A stretch of 64,000 nucleotides of DNA. Origin: Cyanobium sp. E1_MAG_00006 (lineage in GTDB: Bacteria > Cyanobacteriota > Cyanobacteriia > PCC-6307 > Cyanobiaceae). Both the position numbers and the translations under genes were made by a program. The notes beneath the pieces were generated by a model. The model saw only the letters and a program-made list of their open reading frames with translations. It was not told the origin of the DNA and ran no database searches. The stretch covers positions 186,001 through 250,000 of the forward strand of contig JAIYAQ010000012.1 in NCBI GenBank assembly GCA_027488975.1, given 5' to 3'. This document shows positions 19,039-28,542 of the stretch, piece by piece; the stretch's first letter is position 1; the number at the start of each line of letters is the position of its first letter.

Positions 19039-21006
19039 ATGAATCAGCGCTGGCGCTTCATCGCCCTCTGGGTTCTGCCCATCGGCGTGGCCCTGTTCCT
19101 TGGCTGGCAGGTGCTCGGAAGCGGCGCCAATCGCATGGCCCCAGCCGCATCCGGTGGCCCCACCGTGGCACCGCGCAATGCCGCCGTGGCTCGCATGAGC
19201 TACGGCCGCTTCCTCGACTACGTCGAGGCCGGCCGTGTCACCGCGGTCGACATCTTTGACGGTGGCCGTACTGCCGTGGTGGAGGCCGTTGATCCCGACC
19301 TCGACAACCGGGTGCAGCGCCTGCGCGTGGATCTGCCCGGTCTGGCACCCGAGCTGGTGAACAATCTCAAGCAGCAGGGCATCAGCTTTGACATTCACCC
19401 ACCCCGCCAGGCCCCGCCGGCCCTGGGGCTGCTGGGCAACCTGCTGTTCCCACTGCTGCTGATCGGCACGCTGGTGTTCCTGGCCCGGCGCGGCAGCGGC
19501 ATGCCCGGCGGTCCTGGCCAGGCGATGCAGTTCGGCAAGACCAAGGCCCGTTTCGCCATGGAAGCCGAAACCGGCGTGAAATTCGACGATGTGGCCGGCG
19601 TCGAGGAGGCCAAGCAGGATCTCCAGGAGGTCGTGACCTTCCTGAAGACTCCGGAACGCTTCACCTCTGTGGGCGCCAAGATTCCCAAAGGCGTGTTGCT
19701 GGTGGGCCCCCCTGGCACCGGCAAGACCCTGCTGGCCAAGGCGATCGCCGGCGAGGCCGGTGTGCCCTTCTTCTCCCTCTCCGGCTCGGAGTTTGTGGAG
19801 ATGTTCGTTGGCGTCGGCGCCAGCCGCGTGCGCGATCTGTTCAAGCGGGCCAAGGAGAACAGCCCCTGCCTGATCTTCATCGATGAGATCGATGCCGTGG
19901 GCCGTCAGCGCGGTGCCGGCGTGGGCGGCGGCAACGACGAACGGGAGCAGACCCTCAACCAGCTGCTCACCGAAATGGACGGCTTCGAGGGCAACAGCGG
20001 CATCATCATCATCGCCGCCACCAACAGGGCCGATGTGCTGGATTCCGCCCTGCTGCGCCCCGGTCGCTTCGACCGTCAGGTGCAGGTGGACGTGCCGGAC
20101 ATCAAGGGTCGCCTCTCGGTGCTCAAGGTTCACTCCCGCGACAAGAAGCTTGCCGAGGATGTGAGTCTTGAATCGATCGCCCGCCGAACCCCAGGTTTCT
20201 CCGGTGCGGATCTGGCCAACCTGCTCAACGAAGCCGCCATCCTCACGGCCCGCCGCCGCAAGGAGGCGACGACCCTCGCCGAAATCGACGACGCGGTGGA
20301 CCGGATCATCGCCGGCATGGAGGGCAAACCGCTCACGGATGGTCGCAGTAAGCGCCTGATCGCCTACCACGAGGTGGGGCACGCCCTGGTGGGCACCCTG
20401 GTCAAAGCCCACGATCCCGTGCAGAAGGTCACCCTGATTCCTCGCGGCCAGGCGCAGGGCCTCACCTGGTTCTCCCCCGATGAGGAGCAGATGCTGGTGA
20501 GTCGCGCCCAGCTGCGCGCCCGGATCATGGGTGCCCTCGGCGGCCGTGCCGCCGAGGATGTGGTGTTCGGCTACGCCGAGGTGACCACCGGCGCCGGTGG
20601 CGACATTCAGCAGGTGGCCTCGATCGCCCGGCAGATGGTGACCCGTTTCGGCATGAGCGAAGTGGGTCAGCTGTCCCTGGAGGCCGGCAACCAGGAGGTG
20701 TTCCTGGGCCGCGACCTGATGACCCGCAGCGACGGCTCCGATGCCACCGCCGCCCGCGTGGATCTGGCCGTGCGCCAGATGGTGCAGAACTGCTATGCCG
20801 ACACGGTCAAGCTGGTGGCCGCGCATCGCGCCTGCATGGATCGGGTGGTGGAACTGCTGATCGAGAAGGAAAGCCTGGATGGCGATGAATTCCGCGCCAT
20901 CGTCAGTGAATTCGCCACCATCCCTGAGAAGGAGCGCTTCTCACCGTTCCTCAGCAGCGAGGGTGAAGCCCAGCCAGAGCCTGCCGCTGCACCGGCCAGC
21001 GCCTGA
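19039..21006 (+). CDS. ftsH: ATP-dependent zinc metalloprotease FtsH
   Basis: [46 protein letters not shown]; protease motif HEVGHA. Confidence 0.97.
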   Translation: MNQRWRFIALWVLPIGVALFLGWQVLGSGANRMAPAASGGPTVAPRNAAVARMSYGRFLDYVEAGRVTAVDIFDGGRTAVVEAVDPDLDNRVQRLRVDLPGLAPELVNNLKQQGISFDIHPPRQAPPALGLLGNLLFPLLLIGTLVFLARRGSGMPGGPGQAMQFGKTKARFAMEAETGVKFDDVAGVEEAKQDLQEVVTFLKTPERFTSVGAKIPKGVLLVGPPGTGKTLLAKAIAGEAGVPFFSLSGSEFVEMFVGVGASRVRDLFKRAKENSPCLIFIDEIDAVGRQRGAGVGGGNDEREQTLNQLLTEMDGFEGNSGIIIIAATNRADVLDSALLRPGRFDRQVQVDVPDIKGRLSVLKVHSRDKKLAEDVSLESIARRTPGFSGADLANLLNEAAILTARRRKEATTLAEIDDAVDRIIAGMEGKPLTDGRSKRLIAYHEVGHALVGTLVKAHDPVQKVTLIPRGQAQGLTWFSPDEEQMLVSRAQLRARIMGALGGRAAEDVVFGYAEVTTGAGGDIQQVASIARQMVTRFGMSEVGQLSLEAGNQEVFLGRDLMTRSDGSDATAARVDLAVRQMVQNCYADTVKLVAAHRACMDRVVELLIEKESLDGDEFRAIVSEFATIPEKERFSPFLSSEGEAQPEPAAAPASA

Positions 21007-21037
21007 ATTGTTGGTTTCTGATTTCTGATTTCTCAAT

Positions 21038-21066
21038 GCCCGGGCGCAGAAACGCTCGGGCTTTTT
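21038..21066 (+). terminator. Rho-independent-type terminator downstream of ftsH
   Basis: GCCCGGGCG-cagaaa-CGCTCGGGC followed by TTTTT. Confidence 0.8.
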
Positions 21067-21088
21067 GCTGGTCTGGCAGGACAGCAGC

Positions 21089-21283
21089 TCAGGAGTCCGA
21101 GCGCAAGCTGCGCTGACCACGGCAGCGATCCGAGCAGTAGATCACCTGCTCCCACACCGCAGCCCAGCGGCGACGCCATGAAAAAGGCCTGCCACACACG
21201 GGGCAGACCTTGCTGGGTCGCTGGCTGGGCGGTAGGCCCTTGCCGCCAGGACGCGCGTCTGACTCTCCGCGACCGCGCCCCAA
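21089..21283 (-). CDS. DUF2256 domain-containing small zinc-finger protein
   Basis: [51 protein letters not shown]...YCSDRC pattern; start tentative (TTG). Confidence 0.7.
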   Translation of the reverse strand: MGRGRGESDARPGGKGLPPSQRPSKVCPVCGRPFSWRRRWAAVWEQVIYCSDRCRGQRSLRSDS

Positions 21284-21285
21284 GG

Positions 21286-21891
21286 TCAGACCGAGCGAAC
21301 GGGGCGCTTGTCGATCACCTTGTCGATCAGGCCGTACTGCACCGCCTCGGCGGGCGACATGAAGAAGTCGCGGTCGGTGTCTTCCTCGATGCGGTCCATG
21401 GGCTGGCCGGTGCGATCGGAGAGCTCCTGGTTGAGCTTCTTCTTGAGATAGAGAATCTCGTCGGCCTGGATGCGGATGTCGCTGGCCTGACCACGCGCCC
21501 CGCCCAGGGGCTGGTGAATCATGATCCGCGAATGGGTGAGGCTGCTGCGCTTGCCCTTGGCGCCGGCGCAGAGCAGGAAGGCACCCATCGAGGCGGCCAG
21601 ACCCACACACACCGTCTGCACATCGGGTTTGATGTGCTGCATCGTGTCGAAGATGCCCAGGCCGTCGTACACCGAACCGCCGGGGGAGTTGATGTAGAGG
21701 AAGATGTCCTTCTCCGGATCCTCGGCTTCGAGAAACAGCAGCTGGGCCACGATCCGGTTGGCCGACTCCGCTGTGACCGGCTCACCAAGGAAGATGATGC
21801 GCTCGCGCAGCAGGCGCGAATAGATATCGAACGCCCGCTCACCCCGGCCCGACTCTTCGATCACGATCGGGATCATCGACACGGGCGGCAA
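21286..21891 (-). CDS. clpP: ATP-dependent Clp protease proteolytic subunit
   Basis: [98 protein letters not shown]. Confidence 0.97.
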   Translation of the reverse strand: MPPVSMIPIVIEESGRGERAFDIYSRLLRERIIFLGEPVTAESANRIVAQLLFLEAEDPEKDIFLYINSPGGSVYDGLGIFDTMQHIKPDVQTVCVGLAASMGAFLLCAGAKGKRSSLTHSRIMIHQPLGGARGQASDIRIQADEILYLKKKLNQELSDRTGQPMDRIEEDTDRDFFMSPAEAVQYGLIDKVIDKRPVRSV

Positions 21892-21973
21892 GCAGCTGGC
21901 GGGATCCTACTGAGGCCGAGCCGGGAGAAGCGTTCCCCGCGAGCTAGGGTCGCCCCACCTTGAACCCCTGAGC

Positions 21974-22687
21974 GTGGGCGCCAGCCTCACCGTTGCCGAC
22001 AGCAAGCGGGCCTTTCACACCGCTTTCCCCCACGTGATCGCGCCGCTCTACCGGCGCCTGGTGGATGAACTGCTGGTGGAGCTGCATCTGCTCAGCCACC
22101 AACAGGGTTTCCAGGCCGACGGCCTGTTCGCCGTGGGGCTCACCCAGGTGTTCGACAGCTTCTCCCAGGGCTACCGCCCCGAGCAGCAGCGTGAACCACT
22201 GTTTATCGCGCTGTGCGCCGCCAACGGCTTCGATGGCCCCGCCCTGCGCACGCAGGCAGAGCAGGCGCGCAGCGGCGTGGGGCATCACAGCCTCGAGGAG
22301 GTGAAGGGCTGGCTCTCCAACCGCGGCGAGGGTGCCCCGGCGCCGATTGCCGGCTTGCTGCAGGGGGTCGTACGACCCGACTTCCACTATTCCCGCCTGG
22401 TGGCCGTCGGCCTGCTGAGCCTGCTGCAGAGCGCCCAGGGCGCCGATGCCCTGGAGCCCCAGGCCCTGCGCAACGCCGCCCATGAGATCGGCGAGGCGAT
22501 GGATCTGATCAAGGATCGCGTGGACAAGGACCTGAGCCTCTACGCCGGCAACATCGAGAAGATGAGCCAGGCGGTGGAGCTGATGGAGGAAACCGTGGCC
22601 GCCGAGCGACGCCGTCGCGAGAGGGCCGAGCAGGAGCGCTTTGGTGCTTCAGCCGATGAAGTGGCGGGCAGCACCGATCCCGCTTGA
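21974..22687 (+). CDS. thf1: Thylakoid formation protein Thf1/Psb29
   Basis: SLTVADSKRAFHTAFPHVIAPLYRRLVDELLVELHLLSHQQGFQADGLFAVGLTQVFDSFSQGY. Confidence 0.92.
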   Translation: MGASLTVADSKRAFHTAFPHVIAPLYRRLVDELLVELHLLSHQQGFQADGLFAVGLTQVFDSFSQGYRPEQQREPLFIALCAANGFDGPALRTQAEQARSGVGHHSLEEVKGWLSNRGEGAPAPIAGLLQGVVRPDFHYSRLVAVGLLSLLQSAQGADALEPQALRNAAHEIGEAMDLIKDRVDKDLSLYAGNIEKMSQAVELMEETVAAERRRRERAEQERFGASADEVAGSTDPA

Positions 22688-22716
22688 ATCCACTGCATTC
22701 AGCGCAGCGCCGACGT

Positions 22717-24066
22717 TCAGCGCGGCGCCGAAGCTGAGCCTGCAGCACGCAGCTCCAGGCGACCCGCCAGGCTGCTGCGCCGCTCACCGGAACGCTGCCC
22801 GAGGGGCAGACCGATCAGCTCCAGCTGTTGGGAGCGTTGCACCACCGGCGGCAGGCCGCTGGGCAGCAGACTCGCCGTGGCCATGGCAGCGGGCTGAAGC
22901 CGCAACCTCCAGGCAGACTCCGTCAACGGCAGGCCAGCGGGAATCCTGGTCGGCACAGGGCCCAGGAACAGCAACAGCTGCCCCTGCGGCAGCCAGCGCC
23001 ATCCACCAAGCAGCGTGCCATCCTCCCGGCTCCAGCCGGTGATACCCGGCAAAGGCTGCGTCGCGGCCAGGCCCTGATCCTCAAGGGCATCGCTGAGGTC
23101 CTTCAGCCAGCGCTCCAGCACAGGACGGCCGGATCCCGCTGTGAGCTGGAGCTGCAGGCCTGCCAGGAACGGGCCCTTCGGCACCGCCTGCAAGCGCAGC
23201 TGGAAGGGTGAAGCCTGAAGCTGCCGCAGGGGAACCGGCCCGAGGCCGTAGGTCTGCGCGAGCGACTGGCTCAGCACCGGGCTGGCCAGCAGTCCACGCA
23301 GCAGCAGATCCAGCCGACGGCCGCGCAGCTCCAGCAGCTGATCACCGGCCAGGGGAGCCACGGTGGGCACCGGCAGGCTGGCTGGCGCCGCGCCGAGGGC
23401 GCCTTCACTGCCATCGGCCTCCCCCTGCCAGAGCAGCGAGCGCCCCTGGCTGCTGAGCACCAGGCAACCCTGCTGGAGATCCTGGGCGAGGCTGGCCAGC
23501 GGGCCCAGCATCTGGCCCATGGCGCCGCCATTCCAGTGCACGGCCTGACTTTGACGCAGATGCTGCGTGCAGCGCAGGGCAAGGCCCCGCGGCGGCCGTC
23601 GGCGGGCCCGCAACTGCTCCTGCAGAAGCTGGCGTGCCAGAGGATCGGGAGCCACCACCACCAGATTATCGAGGCGCAGGCTGTTGGCGGGGAGCGGCAG
23701 CGAGGCTGGCGCGCTCAGCACCAGGTAGGCCCCGGCATCACCATGGGCGCCCCAGAACTGCCACCACAGGCGGCGCTGAGCGGCCCACAAGCGCCCGGCG
23801 CTGGCTGGGCCCAGGCGCTGAACCCATAACGGCGGTGGCGGCTGCGCCGGCTGGGCTGCGAAGCTCTGCAGGAGGGCCGCAGCTGGCATCAGACGCTCAA
23901 GGCCGGTGGCGGTGCGCCGGGGGAAGCTGAGCAACAGAAGCGCCGGCACCAGCAGCAGTGTCGCCGTGGTGAGCAGGGTGAAAGCCAGTGGAGGCCTTAG
24001 GGCTTGAGCTGGCCGCAGCGCCAGCGCAGCCTGCAGGGCAAGGGGATTCGGCAACCTCAGGCGCAT
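22717..24066 (-). CDS. Hypothetical membrane-anchored protein
   Basis: Start taken at MRLRLPNPLALQAALALRPAQALRPPLAFTLLTTATLLLVPALLLLSFPRR; one N-terminal TM; no family recognised with confidence. Confidence 0.6.
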   Translation of the reverse strand: MRLRLPNPLALQAALALRPAQALRPPLAFTLLTTATLLLVPALLLLSFPRRTATGLERLMPAAALLQSFAAQPAQPPPPLWVQRLGPASAGRLWAAQRRLWWQFWGAHGDAGAYLVLSAPASLPLPANSLRLDNLVVVAPDPLARQLLQEQLRARRRPPRGLALRCTQHLRQSQAVHWNGGAMGQMLGPLASLAQDLQQGCLVLSSQGRSLLWQGEADGSEGALGAAPASLPVPTVAPLAGDQLLELRGRRLDLLLRGLLASPVLSQSLAQTYGLGPVPLRQLQASPFQLRLQAVPKGPFLAGLQLQLTAGSGRPVLERWLKDLSDALEDQGLAATQPLPGITGWSREDGTLLGGWRWLPQGQLLLFLGPVPTRIPAGLPLTESAWRLRLQPAAMATASLLPSGLPPVVQRSQQLELIGLPLGQRSGERRSSLAGRLELRAAGSASAPR

Positions 24067-25379
24067 GGCAGAACCTCTCCATAGAGGGTGGTGCGCTGAC
24101 GCACGGGCCGACCGAGACCCCGGGCAGCCGCCTGCAGAGCCTCGGGGCTCTGGGCCGTGCCTCCCAGGGCGCCAGCCATGCGGGTAATCGTTTCTTCCAT
24201 CAGGGTGCCGCCGAGATCGTTGCAGCCCCAGCGCAGGGCCTCGCTGGCCCCGGCCAGGGTGAGCTTCACCCAGCTGGGCTGATGGTTGCGGAACCAGACA
24301 CCAAGCAGCAGGCGGGCCTGGGCGGTGAGGGCCAGCATGGCGGCGAGGTCCGGCTGATCGCGCCCCACCCGCTGCCGCAGGGGGGCCGGCGCCGCGGCGC
24401 CGATGAAGGGGAGCAGCACGAACTCGCTGAAACCACTGCGGCGATGCTGCCAGGCCCGCTGCTGCAGGGCTACCAGCGTGAGCAGATGCGCAGCGCGGTC
24501 GGCAACGCTTTCCAGATGGCCGGCCATCAGCGTGGCGGTACTGGCCAGGCCAGCTTCGTGCACCTGCAGGATCACGGCACACCACTGCCGGGCCGTGAGC
24601 TTCTCAGGGCAGAGACGCTGCCGCAGCGGTTCGCTCAGCACCTCGGCGGCGGTACCGGGCACAGAGCCGAGCCCGGCGCCACACAGGGCCTCCAGCACCG
24701 CCTGAAGACTGAGTTGATCCTGCTCGGCGATGAACAGCAGCTCCTGCGGCGAGAAGGCGTGCAGATGCAGGCCGGGTGCGGCTTCAGCCAGGCCCCGCAG
24801 CAGCTGCACGTGATACGTGAGCGCCGAGCCATCGATCCGGGCGGCGGTGTTCAGACCACCCTGGATGCAGAGTTCGGTGGCTCCGAGTGCCCGGGCTTCA
24901 GCGGCGCGCTGCTGCAGGCTGTCAAAGCTGTGCCAATAGGCGCCCGCCTGGCCAGGATCGCGGCGGAAGGCACAGAAGCTGCAGTGCTTTTGGCAATGGT
25001 TGCTGGTGTTGAGATTGCGGTTCACCACATAGGTGACCGTGTCGCCCGCCAGCTGGCAGCGCAGGCCGTCCGCCTGACGTTGCAACGGTTCGGCCGAAGG
25101 CTGACTGAGCAGCCTCAGGGCCAGAGACGAGCTGCGAGGGCTGGCCGGATCGTCGAGGAGAGAGATGGCAAGGCTCTCCTGTTCAGCGTCCGTCCAAGCG
25201 GAAGGAGCACAACGCTCAGCTTCTGGAATCTCACCAGCCAGATCCTCTCGGGGAGGCACCAGCAGCACGCCTGCTTCCTGCCAGGCCCAGGCTTCAAGGG
25301 CCGCCGGGCCCTCGCTCACCGGCGTGAACGGCCCGAGGAAGCGGAAACCGGCTGCTGACGACGGCGGCGATCCCGCCAC
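24057..25379 (-). CDS. cofH: 7,8-didemethyl-8-hydroxy-5-deazariboflavin synthase subunit CofH
   Basis: Radical SAM motif NRNLNTSNHCQKHCSFCAFRRDPGQAGAYWHS; ELCIQGGLNTAARIDGSALTYHVQLLRGLAEAAPGLHLHAFSPQELLF; N-terminal start uncertain. Confidence 0.88.
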   Translation of the reverse strand: MAGSPPSSAAGFRFLGPFTPVSEGPAALEAWAWQEAGVLLVPPREDLAGEIPEAERCAPSAWTDAEQESLAISLLDDPASPRSSSLALRLLSQPSAEPLQRQADGLRCQLAGDTVTYVVNRNLNTSNHCQKHCSFCAFRRDPGQAGAYWHSFDSLQQRAAEARALGATELCIQGGLNTAARIDGSALTYHVQLLRGLAEAAPGLHLHAFSPQELLFIAEQDQLSLQAVLEALCGAGLGSVPGTAAEVLSEPLRQRLCPEKLTARQWCAVILQVHEAGLASTATLMAGHLESVADRAAHLLTLVALQQRAWQHRRSGFSEFVLLPFIGAAAPAPLRQRVGRDQPDLAAMLALTAQARLLLGVWFRNHQPSWVKLTLAGASEALRWGCNDLGGTLMEETITRMAGALGGTAQSPEALQAAARGLGRPVRQRTTLYGEVLPCA

Positions 25380-25495
25380 TCGATCGTGGAGAGATAGATC
25401 ACACCGCCACTCACGAACACGAGCAGGGTGGCCGCCGCGATGGCGAGGATGTTGTTGAGGCTGAGGCCGGTGGCGGCCAGCACGACATCATTCAC
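25316..25495 (-). CDS. Putative 59-aa single-TM protein between petN and cofH
   Basis: GTG start: (M)NDVVLAATGLSLNNILAIAAATLLVFVSGGVIYLSTIEWRDRRRRQQPVSASSGRSRR; absent from the ORF track. Confidence 0.5.
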   Translation of the reverse strand: MNDVVLAATGLSLNNILAIAAATLLVFVSGGVIYLSTIEWRDRRRRQQPVSASSGRSRR

Positions 25496-25519
25496 GGCGC
25501 CGGTTCGGCTGTCAGCCCA

Positions 25520-25621
25520 TCAGAAGTTGAGAAGGTTGTCGCCGTTGCGGCCCCACACCACCATGGCGATCGAGAAGGTGAAGGTGGCAGCAAGAGCGGC
25601 CCAACCCACGGTGATCAGCAT
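25520..25621 (-). CDS. petN: Cytochrome b6-f complex subunit VIII PetN
   Basis: 33-aa [36 protein letters not shown], matching PetN ([13 protein letters not shown]); below the ORF-track size cut-off. Confidence 0.92.
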   Translation of the reverse strand: MLITVGWAALAATFTFSIAMVVWGRNGDNLLNF

Positions 25622-25685
25622 GGTCGAGAGAACAGCGGTCAGCGGCACTGTACTCAGCCCAGGGCATCAGACTGGGAGGCCCTTG

Positions 25686-26012
25686 ATGGTCTGTCGCCTG
25701 ATGCCTGCGCTCCATGCCAGCAGTTCCGATCCGGGCGGCCAGGCCGTGATGGAGCGGCAGCAGCTGCGGGCGCCCTACCCCAGTGGACGCGTGATCGTGC
25801 TCGACGACGACCACAACACCTTTCAGCACGTCGTGGAGGTGCTGGTGCGCCACATCCCCGGCATGACGCCCGATCGAGCCTGGTCGCTGGCCCATCAAAT
25901 CGACTCCAGCGGCTCGGCGGTGGTCTGGACCGGGCCGCTGGAGCAGGCCGAACTGCATCACCAGCAGTTGGCGGGCGAGGGGCTCACGATGGCGCCGCTG
26001 GAACGCTGCTGA
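25686..26012 (+). CDS. ClpS-family protease adaptor
   Basis: PYPSGRVIVLDDDHNTFQHVVEVLVRHIPGMTPDRAWSLAHQIDSSGSAVVWTGPLEQAELHHQQL, ClpS-like core. Confidence 0.82.
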   Translation: MVCRLMPALHASSSDPGGQAVMERQQLRAPYPSGRVIVLDDDHNTFQHVVEVLVRHIPGMTPDRAWSLAHQIDSSGSAVVWTGPLEQAELHHQQLAGEGLTMAPLERC

Positions 26013-26014
26013 TC

Positions 26015-26263
26015 TCAGGGGCGGCGGCTGTGCTGGAGCAGATCGAAGAGCGGGCGGGTGCGCAACCGCGCGTCCTCGGCCTCGAGCACGAAGCTGAGGA
26101 TCCGGCCGGCACACACCGCCACGCCGCGAAGTCGCTGCTCGCCGTCCTCACGCAGGGACACCACAGCGGCGTCATCGCCCAGCTGCAGGCGCAGAGCGTG
26201 ATCGAGCCGCTGACGCAGCTCGGGCGTGGTGGCGGAGGAAGCCATGGTTGCGTCGGCCCGCAC
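26015..26263 (-). CDS. Conserved hypothetical protein
   Basis: 82-aa ORF, ELRQRLDHALRLQLGDDAAVVSLREDGEQRLRGVAVCAGRILSFVLEAED; convergent with the ClpS-like gene. Confidence 0.5.
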   Translation of the reverse strand: MRADATMASSATTPELRQRLDHALRLQLGDDAAVVSLREDGEQRLRGVAVCAGRILSFVLEAEDARLRTRPLFDLLQHSRRP

Positions 26264-26324
26264 AGGCGGATCTGATCTCTAGCAGGGTTCCCTAAGGTTG
26301 ACCAGCCCACACAGGCAACTGCCC

Positions 26325-26603
26325 ATGGGCCGGCTGGTGATCACCCACAGCACCTATCTGGAGGGCCTGATCCCACTGCTGAAACGGCTTGTGCGGCATC
26401 CCCGCATCGACACGATCACCCCGGCGGTGATCGCCCGGGTACGAGGCCGCGCGCCGGAACTGCGTCTGCGGGTCTCAGCCCCGATCACCGGCGGCTGGAA
26501 GGTGCTGGCCCGCCGCGGCAGCTCCGCCCAGGAGGTGTTCGTGGTCACCGAGCTCGATGCCGCTGAACTGGAGCAAGCGATTGCCCGCGAGCTGGGCAGC
26601 TGA
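26325..26603 (+). CDS. DUF2103 domain-containing protein
   Basis: MGRLVITHSTYLEGLIPLLKRLVRHPRIDTITPAVIARVRGRAPELRLRVSAPITGGWKVLARRGSSAQEVFVVT. Confidence 0.85.
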   Translation: MGRLVITHSTYLEGLIPLLKRLVRHPRIDTITPAVIARVRGRAPELRLRVSAPITGGWKVLARRGSSAQEVFVVTELDAAELEQAIARELGS

Positions 26604-26652
26604 GGGGGCGATGGTCAACGGCAAAGGGTTAGCCGGGAGTGTTAGCAGGAAC

Positions 26653-26781
26653 TCAGCCGAAGGCGTTCTTGAGCACGGCAGCAATGCTCATGTGGCCATG
26701 GAGATAGAGGCCGGCCGCCAAGGGCAGAACCGACAGCATCAAGGCGCTGAACAGGATGGTGAGTGGAAGGCGGTTATCCAA
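26653..26781 (-). CDS. Putative 42-aa membrane microprotein
   Basis: TTG start: (M)DNRLPLTILFSALMLSVLPLAAGLYLHGHMSIAAVLKNAFG; absent from the ORF track. Confidence 0.45.
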   Translation of the reverse strand: MDNRLPLTILFSALMLSVLPLAAGLYLHGHMSIAAVLKNAFG

Positions 26782-26867
26782 AGCAGATGAATTCAGTGCT
26801 GCGTGATTAACACATTGGCCCTAAAAACGGTGCCGATGATCACGCCATCAGAAAAGGGTGAACCGCT

Positions 26868-26969
26868 GTGCCGTTCTGCCCCAGATTCCGACCTGGATAA
26901 ACCAGAAGGGGAGTCAGAGCGGAGATTCGTTTCCGGCTACGAGGCCGGTCTACGGCACTGTCGCGACAG
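26868..26969. ncRNA. Candidate structured RNA element downstream of purK, strand undetermined
   Basis: Seven-bp closing stem GTGCCGT(26868-26874)/ACGGCAC(26952-26958) encloses CCCC..CTGG-ataaa-CCAG..GGGG (26879-26911) and CCGGC-tacgag-GCCGG (26933-26948); followed by the 12-nt palindrome CTGTCGCGACAG (26958-26969). Confidence 0.35.
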
Positions 26970-27065
26970 ACGCCCCAAGTCGAAAAGGGAGTCAGATCAG
27001 AAAACTGTAGAAGGCAGTCACCAACACAGCAGTTCGAGACGAATTCTAGGCCCTCCTCAGGGGTC

Positions 27066-28445
27066 TCAGGGCTCTGGAACGGGAGGAAGGGGCCAGATCT
27101 GCCGCACCTGGGCGAGGCGTTCCATCGCCTCCTGGCGGCGAGCTTCGGGATCCCCCTGGCGCAACAACAGGGTCACGTGCCCCAGCTTGCGGCCGATCGA
27201 CGATCCCCCCTTGCCGTACCAATGCAGGTGGGCCTCCGGCAGGGCGGCCAGCGCCTCGCGCTGGCTGGCGTAGTCGGCGCCGGGGTCGGCCACCTCGCGG
27301 TTCTCAAACCCGAGCAGGTTCACCATCAGGGCACCGGGGACCACCAGATCAGGCTCAAGCGCCGGCTGCCCGCCCACAACCCGGAGCTGCTGGTCGAACT
27401 GGCTGACCGTGCAGGCCTCGATCGTGTAGTGGCCCGAATTGTGGGTGCGGGGTGCCAGCTCGTTGATCAGCAGGCCGCGGGGCCCGTAGAAGAATTCGAT
27501 CGCCAGCACCCCGACGTACTGCAGGGAGGTGAGCAGCGAGGCGGCAATGTTGCGCACCGCCTGCTCCAGAGCCTGGCTGGCATCCAGGGGTGCCAGGACC
27601 CAATCGCACACCTGACCGTGCTGCTGGGTCTGCACCAGCGGGAACACCACCACCTCCCCCTGGCTGTCGCGTGCGGCCACCACCGCCAGCTCCTGCTCGA
27701 ACGTCACGTACTCCTCGACGATCCACTCCGCAGGCGTGACCCGCTCCAGCAGGGCCTCCAGCTCGGCGGTGTCGCGCAGCAGCACGGTGCCACGGCCGTC
27801 GTAGCCGCCGCTGGCGGCCTTGGCCATCAGGGGGTAGCCGAAGCCATCCGGCAGCCTGGGGGGCACCACTCCCACCGCATCGACGGTGGAACCGGCAGCG
27901 GAACCAGCGGGATCAACGCCCGAACCGGACGGGCCGCTTCGATCGGCGCCACCAGCACCACCAGGATCAGCGGCACCATCGGCACGACCATCCGACGGCT
28001 CCTGCGCCTGCAGAGCCAGCTGCTCAAGCGGGAACCAGCGTGGCGAGGGCAGATTGAACCGTTGCAGCACCTCCCGCTGACTGCGCTTGCTCACCAGCGG
28101 ACGCAGGGCATCGAGACGCGGCACGAAGTGCACACCACCGGCTTCGAGTGGGGCGAGGCCATCGAGATCCACCCACTCGTTCTCGAAACTGATGGCCTGG
28201 CAGCGGCGCGCCAGTTCAGCGGTACCAGCCACATCGCGCACCTCAGCGAGCACCACGCTGGTGGCGATGGCCACTGCCGGATCCTGCGATCCTGGGGTCT
28301 GCACGTGCAGGGGCACGTCGTGGCGACGGGCAGATTCGGCCAGCATCCAGGCCAGCTGGCCGCCGCCAACGATGCCGATCGGCTGGCCGATCGCGTTGCC
28401 GATGGCCGCTGGATCAGCCTGTCCTGGCCCGCTCGACGCGCCCAT
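27066..28445 (-). CDS. purK: 5-(carboxyamino)imidazole ribonucleotide synthase
   Basis: IGIVGGGQLAWMLAESARR; SFENEWVDLDGLAPLEAGGVHFVPRLDALRPLVSKRSQREVLQRFNLPSP; GGYDGRGTVLL; EFFYGPRGLLINELAPRTHNSGHYTIEAC. Confidence 0.95.
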   Translation of the reverse strand: MGASSGPGQADPAAIGNAIGQPIGIVGGGQLAWMLAESARRHDVPLHVQTPGSQDPAVAIATSVVLAEVRDVAGTAELARRCQAISFENEWVDLDGLAPLEAGGVHFVPRLDALRPLVSKRSQREVLQRFNLPSPRWFPLEQLALQAQEPSDGRADGAADPGGAGGADRSGPSGSGVDPAGSAAGSTVDAVGVVPPRLPDGFGYPLMAKAASGGYDGRGTVLLRDTAELEALLERVTPAEWIVEEYVTFEQELAVVAARDSQGEVVVFPLVQTQQHGQVCDWVLAPLDASQALEQAVRNIAASLLTSLQYVGVLAIEFFYGPRGLLINELAPRTHNSGHYTIEACTVSQFDQQLRVVGGQPALEPDLVVPGALMVNLLGFENREVADPGADYASQREALAALPEAHLHWYGKGGSSIGRKLGHVTLLLRQGDPEARRQEAMERLAQVRQIWPLPPVPEP

Positions 28446-28542
28446 GCGCCTGAAGGATCAATCACTCAATGTCGCATCTATGAGGCCCCCTGCCCAGACC
28501 CAGTGCCTCAGCTGACATCCGACTGACACCTGAAGCGGCGCT

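Noticed and set aside
18904-20826. 640-aa minus ORF opposite ftsH
   Set aside because: Antisense of a clear ftsH gene, His/Gly/Ala-rich, no recognisable motif.
27025-27055. Possible tRNA T-loop-like string (agttcgagacg)
   Set aside because: No flanking T-stem, acceptor stem or anticodon arm could be matched.
26803-27273. 156-aa + ORF downstream of purK
   Set aside because: Its second half is antisense to purK and the first half lacks protein-like composition; the inverted repeats suggest RNA rather than protein.
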